DNA of 64,000 nt from a virus: IMG/VR virus record IMGVR_UViG_3300023179_000070, positions 18,053 to 82,052 of that record. One strand, 5' to 3'. How positions within the stretch are numbered: position 1 is the stretch's first letter; every line of letters starts with the position of its first letter. Both the position numbers and the translations under genes were made by a program. Shown one piece after another: positions 59,258 to 64,000 of the stretch. The notes below the pieces were generated by a model. It did not search any database, had not been told where the DNA came from, and was given only the letters and a program-made list of their open reading frames with translations.

Positions 59258-59841
59258 GAAAAAATTTTAGAGTTGTTCTTGAACTTTGGTCTAGTGCAGA
59301 TAAAATGGATGAAGAATTATTTATTAATTTATCTGAACAATCAGTAACTAAAAGAAAAACTAATCATACATATATTCCTCAAATAAGTGGTGGATGTAAA
59401 TATCCTCAAATTAATTATAGTAGAAAAGGAAAAATAATTAGAATATTATTGCATAATATTTTATTCTATCATAAGCATAGATATTTGCCAGAAGAAATAG
59501 ACCATACGGATTTTAACCCATTAAATAATACAATAGATAATTTAAAGCCATTAACTATGCAAGAAAATAGAAGGAAAAGAAGGAAAAGAGTAAAAGCAAC
59601 ATCTTCTAAATATATCGGAGTAAATTTAGATAAAAAAGCATTAAAACTTAAAACTGGAAAAATTTGGAGAGCAAGAGTTACTATACCAAAAAATCATCCG
59701 AAATACAAAAATCAAAAAGCTATTGAAAAGCATTTAGGTTTTTTTGAAACTGAAGATGAAGCTGGACAAGCGGTAAATAATGCTATAATAGAATTAAATT
59801 TACAAAATATTTCAGTAATGAATAAAATACCTACAAAATAA
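59254..59841 (+). CDS. HNH endonuclease with AP2 domain
   Basis: 195 aa from the ATG at 59254, coupled (ATGA) to the previous gene; a start at 59203 overlaps it more. HNH core near residues 78-110 (EEIDHTDFNPLNNTIDNLKPLT), then an AP2 DNA-binding domain (SSKYIGVNLDKKAL, then IWRARVTIP, GFFETEDEAGQAVNNA). This order is typical of homing enzymes. Confidence 0.8.
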   Translation: MRKNFRVVLELWSSADKMDEELFINLSEQSVTKRKTNHTYIPQISGGCKYPQINYSRKGKIIRILLHNILFYHKHRYLPEEIDHTDFNPLNNTIDNLKPLTMQENRRKRRKRVKATSSKYIGVNLDKKALKLKTGKIWRARVTIPKNHPKYKNQKAIEKHLGFFETEDEAGQAVNNAIIELNLQNISVMNKIPTK

Positions 59842-60029
59842 TGAAAACCCCTATTAAAATTGAAGTAAAAGAAGAAAATGGTTATCAATATATTGAATTA
59901 CCAGATTCTTTAATGAAAAAAATGGGATGGAAAATTGGTGATACGATTGATTGGCACGACAACAAAGATGGCACTTGGAGTTTGTTAAAAGTTACAACTC
60001 CTTCTAAATCAAAAAAAAACAAAATTTGA
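59841..60029 (+). CDS. AbrB/MazE-like small DNA-binding protein
   Basis: 62 aa. The core IELPDSLMKKMGWKIGDTIDW matches the swapped-hairpin AbrB fold, which binds DNA as a dimer. The basic tail is SKSKKNKI. The start overlaps the HNH stop (TAATG). It could be a regulator; no toxin gene is adjacent. Confidence 0.62.
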   Translation: MKTPIKIEVKEENGYQYIELPDSLMKKMGWKIGDTIDWHDNKDGTWSLLKVTTPSKSKKNKI

Positions 60030-60054
60030 CAAGTTGGCTAGTCCAGTATAAACT
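60026..60054 (+). promoter_or_regulatory. Class A promoter for DNA ligase
   Basis: TTGACA (60026-60031), 17-bp spacer, TAAACT (60049-60054), then 6 nt to ATG 60061. Confidence 0.65.
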
Positions 60055-60060
60055 GAGACT

Positions 60061-61173
60061 ATGAAGTTACCTACAATTTATAAAAAGACTAAAACTGGCA
60101 AAGTCCAAGAATGGACTATTGAAGTTAAAGGAAATCAATACCGCACAATTTCTGGTCAAACAGATGGCGAAAAGATTACTAATGAATGGACAGATTGCAA
60201 AGTAAAAAATGCTGGCAGAGCAAATGCGACTACTCCAGAAGAACAAGCTCTTAAAGAAGCAGAGGCAAAGCGTAAGCAAAAACTTGAATCTGGTTATTTT
60301 GAAGATATTAAAGACATTAATAAAAAACAATACTTTGAGCCAATGCTTGCACAAAAGTATGAAGATCACGAAATTGCTTATCCAGTTTATAGCCAACCTA
60401 AACTTGATGGTATTCGTTGCATTGTGACAAAAGATGGAATGTTTAGCAGAAATGGCAAGAAGATTATTTCTGCACCACATATTCGTCAGAATCTAGATTT
60501 ATTCTTTAAAGATTATCCTAATGCAATTCTTGATGGTGAATTATATTGTGATAAGTTTGCTAATGATTTTAATAAAATTTGTTCTCTTGTAAAAAGAACT
60601 AAACCTACTGATGCAGAATTAGAAGAAAGTGCAGATAGTATTCAGTATTGGGTTTATGATGCCCCTAGAATTGGAATCCTAAACGAAAAAGATTTATTTT
60701 ATGAAAGATATGAGTTAGTTTCTAATGCTCTTACTAAAAGAAAATATACAAGTATTGTTGTTGTTACTACTTTAAAAGTAAATAATGAAAAAGAACTTAC
60801 GCAAGCATACGAAATGTATGTAGAACACGGATATGAAGGACAAATGATTAGACTAAATAAACCTTATGAAAACAAACGAAGCAAGCATCTTCTTAAAAGA
60901 AAAGAGTTTATGGATGCCGAGTTTGTAATCAAAGGAGTAAAAGAAGGCGAAGGAAACCGCAAAGGAACTGCTGGTTATATGGAATTTACAAATGCCCAAG
61001 GTAGATATTTTAAGAGCAATATCAAGGGTGATTTTGGTTATCTCAAAGAACTTTACAAACAAAGGAATGAATTAGTTGGTAAGAAAGCTACTATAAAATT
61101 CTTTAATTATACGCCAGATGGTGTTCCGAGATTTGGTTATGTTATAGGTATTGACAGAGAGAGTTACGAATAA
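60061..61173 (+). CDS. ATP-dependent DNA ligase
   Basis: 370 aa. Residues 1-65 resemble a WGR-like N-terminal domain. Ligase motif I KLDGIR near residue 115, III ILDGELY near 155, IIIa YWVYDAP near 200, IV GYEGQMIR near 255, V LLKRKEFMDAEFVIKG near 275. An OB-fold follows (GKKATIKFFNYT). It seals nicks during replication and repair. Confidence 0.9.
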   Translation: MKLPTIYKKTKTGKVQEWTIEVKGNQYRTISGQTDGEKITNEWTDCKVKNAGRANATTPEEQALKEAEAKRKQKLESGYFEDIKDINKKQYFEPMLAQKYEDHEIAYPVYSQPKLDGIRCIVTKDGMFSRNGKKIISAPHIRQNLDLFFKDYPNAILDGELYCDKFANDFNKICSLVKRTKPTDAELEESADSIQYWVYDAPRIGILNEKDLFYERYELVSNALTKRKYTSIVVVTTLKVNNEKELTQAYEMYVEHGYEGQMIRLNKPYENKRSKHLLKRKEFMDAEFVIKGVKEGEGNRKGTAGYMEFTNAQGRYFKSNIKGDFGYLKELYKQRNELVGKKATIKFFNYTPDGVPRFGYVIGIDRESYE

Positions 61174-61212
61174 TAACATATAGGTTATCTTGATTCCGTT
61201 TGTCATTATTTA

Positions 61213-61218
61213 GTGTAA
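61213..61218 (+). promoter_or_regulatory. Class B GTGTAA box
   Basis: GTGTAA lies 14 nt upstream of ATG 61227, which sets the start of the HNH gene. Confidence 0.55.
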
Positions 61219-61226
61219 TCTATTAT

Positions 61227-61739
61227 ATGAAATATAAAATAGGTCAAAAAATAGGAAATTATACTATAACAGAATTAGTCGGAAAAACAAGATGGGATGT
61301 TCCAAAATGGAAATGTAGATGTGGTTGTGGAGCAGAAAGAGTAATAACTCAAGCTGGATTAAATAAAAAAGAAAATAAAGGTGGTTGCAGAAATTGTAGA
61401 TTACGAAGCTATGGAGAAATGCACTTGAGGTATTTCCACAATCTTCGCAGAAAAGCGGGTTATAGAAAAATTAAATGGAGTCTTACACCTAAATATATTT
61501 GGGAGCTTTTTATCAAACAAAAGAAAAAATGTGCATTATCTGGAATGGAAATTTGTTTTGTAAGAAATTTCAGAAATCATAAAGATCAAACTGCATCTCT
61601 AGATAGGATTGATTCTTCTAAAGGATATACAAAAGACAATGTTCAATGGGTTCACAAAAAAATAAATTTTATGAAGCAAGCTCTTGGAGATCAAGAATTT
61701 ATAACTTTTTGCAGAAAAGTAACAGAAAATAACCCTTGA
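61227..61739 (+). CDS. HNH endonuclease
   Basis: 170 aa from ATG 61227; a longer frame from 61200 does not fit the class B spacing. Zinc ribbon near residues 30-60 (WKCRCGCGAER, then GGCRNCRLRSYGE). HNH core near 105-150 (KKCALSGMEICF, then ASLDRIDSSKGYTKDNVQW). Same family as 34558-35109. Probable homing enzyme between ligase and rIIA-like genes. Confidence 0.76.
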   Translation: MKYKIGQKIGNYTITELVGKTRWDVPKWKCRCGCGAERVITQAGLNKKENKGGCRNCRLRSYGEMHLRYFHNLRRKAGYRKIKWSLTPKYIWELFIKQKKKCALSGMEICFVRNFRNHKDQTASLDRIDSSKGYTKDNVQWVHKKINFMKQALGDQEFITFCRKVTENNP

Positions 61740-61764
61740 CCCTAATTAAAATTCAATTTATATT
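61736..61764 (+). promoter_or_regulatory. Class A promoter for the rIIA-like gene
   Basis: TTGACC (61736-61741), 17-bp spacer, TATATT (61759-61764), then 6 nt to ATG 61771. Confidence 0.68.
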
Positions 61765-61770
61765 CAATAT

Positions 61771-63969
61771 ATGAAATTAATCGAAAAACCAATCAATGTA
61801 GTCGAGTCCGATAGTTTTGAATCTGTAAGTTTTGGAATCAAGCAATCTGGACTTCCTTATATCTTTAATATCCTTCGCAATCAGTTGTATTCCAACAAGC
61901 CTCTCGCAGTTTTGCGTGAGATTTCTTGTAATGCACAAGACGCTAATATCGAGGCAAAAAGCAAAAGACCTATTGAAATTAAACTTCCTACCAAGCTAGA
62001 CCCTACTTTAACTATCAGAGATTTTGGTAATGGTCTTTCTGCTGATGATATTAAGAATCTTTATTGTTATTATGGTGAATCTACCAAACGCAATAGTAAT
62101 TCTGCTATTGGATATTATGGCATTGGTAAGTTTGCACCATTTAGCTATGGTGATAATTTTGTTTTGATTTCTTATCACGATGGTAAGAAAACTACTTATA
62201 ATGCTTTTATTGATGAAACTAAAATTGGTAAGATTGTTAAGCTCAAGGAAGAAAAATCTTCCGAGCATACTGGCGTATTAATTTCTGTTCCAATCAAAGA
62301 AGAAGATACTGAAACCTTCTTATATACTGCTAAAAATTTGTTTAAGTATTTCAAGAACAAGCCAGTTATCAAAGGTGCAAGAAAAGAAGATTTGTCTGAA
62401 ATCTATGATCGCACACCAGTATTTAAAGGTAATGGTTGGGCTTATTATAGAAATTCTCAATATGGTTCTGAATCTGTTGCTATTATGGGAGTTGGTTATC
62501 CTATTGATACAAGCGATGTGCAATTCAAAGAAGATTCTGATGAGCAAAGTATTTGCTCTCAAGGATTTGAGGTTGAGTTTGATCTCGGTGAGCTAGATAT
62601 TACTGCAAGCCGTGAGAATCTAGAATATACTGAAAAGACTAGGAAAGCTATTAGAGATAAGTTCCGCAAGATTAAGAAAGAGATGGCAGAATGTATCTCT
62701 CAACAATTTAAAGATGCTACAAATATCTATGATGTTAAAGCTCTTTATAATGAAGTCTTTGGAACTTATGGTAGTTTAGGTTATATTGTTCGTAATGCTT
62801 TGAGCAATAAAGTAAATTGGAATAATAAAACTATTAGTGATAATCATATTGATTTCAATGATAAGATTGCAAAGATGCTAGAGAATGGTAAATTGACCTC
62901 AAAGTTTTACCAGAAGTCTCGCAGAAGCTCAAAATTAAATTCAGAGAATGAAGAAAAAAGGATTCTTTGCGAAAAGACGCACAAGATTCTAGTTAATGAT
63001 ACTGGTTCAGCTATGGGAGTAACTCATCGTCTTGCTACTCTATGGAATGAACTAGGAGATCAAATTGATGGTGCTTATGTATTTACATTCGCAGATCAAG
63101 CAACGAAAGATACTTTTGACAAAGAACTTGGTCTTATTAGTGAAAATTATTTGAATCTATCTGATTATGAGAAGATTACTATTCAGAAGATTAATTCTGG
63201 AACTAGCGTTGTAACTAATAAAAATCCTAAACATTCTTCTCAAATCTTTAGGTTTAATCGTAAAGATGCTAGAAATTGGGGAACAAAATCTTCTAATTGG
63301 GAAACTATGACTATTGATCTTGCGAATGATACTGCTATCTATGTAGAGATTAATAACTTCCAAGCCCAAGGCAAAGAGCACGAATTTAGGAATGGAACTT
63401 TCAAAGATATTCTTGACAAGTATGAAGAACTTACTGGTCAGAAACTTCCAGATATTTATGGAATCAAATCTAAAACTTTTGAATCCAAGAAAAAGATTAT
63501 TAATAAAAATAAAAATCTTACAAACCTCTGGAAACATCTTGAGGATGGAATCCGCAAGGAGTATTCTAAACTATCACAGCAAATCACGGATAAAACCCAT
63601 TGGGATATGCACAATAAGGAAGATAATAATTTTGCTGATCTTGTGCAAGAAATTCAAAAGAAAGGTTTGCACGAATTGATTAAGAATGAAAATTCAGAGT
63701 TTGCTCAATATTTAAGTGCGGTTATGTTCTATGCAAAATCGAACTTTAAGAAAGTTGGCGAAGTCCTTGAATTTTTAAAATTGGCTGAAATCGAAATTAA
63801 ATTCGATAAGGTCAATCCAAGTTATGATTTGAATGTTCTATTAAAAAATATTCAAACCAGATACGAAATTCTTGATGTATTTGTCCCTCATACTTATGCG
63901 TGGCATTACAATGAAAAGAAAGAAATGACAAAGATTGTAAATTACATAAATCTTATTGACAAAAACTAA
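61771..63969 (+). CDS. RIIA-like GHKL ATPase
   Basis: 732 aa, close to T4 RIIA (725 aa). GHKL ATP site: LREISCNAQDANIEA (N box) near residue 48, TIRDFGNGLSADDIK (G1) near 84, YGESTKRNSNSAIGYYGIGKFAPFSYG (G2) near 110-136. The rest is helical and charged. T4 RIIA protects against the Rex exclusion of a lambda prophage and affects lysis timing; the mechanism is not known. Its partner RIIB could be the gene that starts at 63991. Confidence 0.85.
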   Translation: MKLIEKPINVVESDSFESVSFGIKQSGLPYIFNILRNQLYSNKPLAVLREISCNAQDANIEAKSKRPIEIKLPTKLDPTLTIRDFGNGLSADDIKNLYCYYGESTKRNSNSAIGYYGIGKFAPFSYGDNFVLISYHDGKKTTYNAFIDETKIGKIVKLKEEKSSEHTGVLISVPIKEEDTETFLYTAKNLFKYFKNKPVIKGARKEDLSEIYDRTPVFKGNGWAYYRNSQYGSESVAIMGVGYPIDTSDVQFKEDSDEQSICSQGFEVEFDLGELDITASRENLEYTEKTRKAIRDKFRKIKKEMAECISQQFKDATNIYDVKALYNEVFGTYGSLGYIVRNALSNKVNWNNKTISDNHIDFNDKIAKMLENGKLTSKFYQKSRRSSKLNSENEEKRILCEKTHKILVNDTGSAMGVTHRLATLWNELGDQIDGAYVFTFADQATKDTFDKELGLISENYLNLSDYEKITIQKINSGTSVVTNKNPKHSSQIFRFNRKDARNWGTKSSNWETMTIDLANDTAIYVEINNFQAQGKEHEFRNGTFKDILDKYEELTGQKLPDIYGIKSKTFESKKKIINKNKNLTNLWKHLEDGIRKEYSKLSQQITDKTHWDMHNKEDNNFADLVQEIQKKGLHELIKNENSEFAQYLSAVMFYAKSNFKKVGEVLEFLKLAEIEIKFDKVNPSYDLNVLLKNIQTRYEILDVFVPHTYAWHYNEKKEMTKIVNYINLIDKN

Positions 63970-63984
63970 AAAAGGAGTAAAACT
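63956..63984 (+). promoter_or_regulatory. Class A promoter at the window edge
   Basis: TTGACA (63956-63961), 17-bp spacer with AAAGGAG, AAAACT (63979-63984), then 6 nt to ATG 63991. The -10 is weak but the 35-nt spacing is exact. Confidence 0.5.
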
Positions 63985-63990
63985 ATAAAT

Positions 63991-64000
63991 ATGAAGATAC
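63991..64000 (+). CDS. Start of a truncated gene, possibly rIIB-like
   Basis: ATG at 63991 followed by AAG and ATA before the window ends (MKI). It follows the rIIA-like gene and has its own promoter. The rIIB guess is from position only. Confidence 0.4.

Noticed and set aside
1-64000. CRISPR arrays, insertion sequences, attachment sites
   Set aside because: No regular spacer arrays, no transposase or integrase ORFs and no terminal inverted repeats were found on reading both strands.

Overview
This AT-rich 64 kb window is an internal part of the genome of a large tailed double-stranded DNA phage. Both ends cut through genes. A tail-tip cassette in the order of phage lambda (M, L, K, I, J) points to a long-tailed siphovirus. 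The lambda-type tip and the surface-sugar genes suggest a Gram-negative host, but the host cannot be named from the sequence. No insertion sequence, integrase, CRISPR array, capsid or terminase gene was seen.

Layout. 1-7141 (minus): tail-tip genes. 7193-8803 (plus): one probable virion gene and two small genes. 8800-21507 (minus): replication, with a possible annealing protein, two glycosyltransferases, an SSB-like protein, a DNA polymerase III alpha core, a DnaQ-type exonuclease, a detached PHP-like protein, a RecB-like nuclease, primase, ThyX and DnaB. 22228-24399 (minus): nuclease and RecA. 24426-33021 (minus): ten contiguous sugar-nucleotide, glycosyltransferase and methyltransferase genes. 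33066-39575: virion-like genes interleaved with three structured RNAs (a tmRNA, a group IA intron-like ribozyme and an unknown RNA of about 330 nt). 39578-54953: nucleotide metabolism (IMPDH-like enzyme, dCMP deaminase, dNMP kinase, NrdA, NrdB, PurA-like enzyme), a sigma factor, a duplicated cassette of unknown genes and tRNA-Thr and tRNA-Asn. 54915-64000: tRNA-Ser, a leucine-rich-repeat protein, UV endonuclease, phosphoesterase, DNA ligase, HNH endonucleases and an RIIA homologue.

Expression. Two promoter classes can be read directly. Class A is TTGACA-like, 17 bp spacer, TATAAT-like hexamer, and then usually exactly 6 nt before the start codon. In ten genes the first base of the -35 box lies exactly 35 nt upstream of the start codon, so transcription should begin at or next to the AUG (leaderless mRNA). 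Class B is GTGTAA, 14-15 nt upstream of ATG or GTG at virion-like and small unknown genes. It is a candidate late promoter for the phage sigma factor at 44286-44879. Class A serves replication, repair and nucleotide genes. Genes inside operons are joined by ATGA or TAATG overlaps, and few have a Shine-Dalgarno sequence.

Working together: the phage brings a largely independent replisome and dNTP supply, a sugar-decoration cluster, its own tRNAs and a tmRNA, and a late sigma candidate. The least explained parts are the ribozyme at the head of a virion-gene transcript, the 330-nt RNA, the duplicated nucleotidyltransferase and Cys-rich cassette with its relic, and the leaderless promoter rule, which predicted a 23-codon membrane gene.
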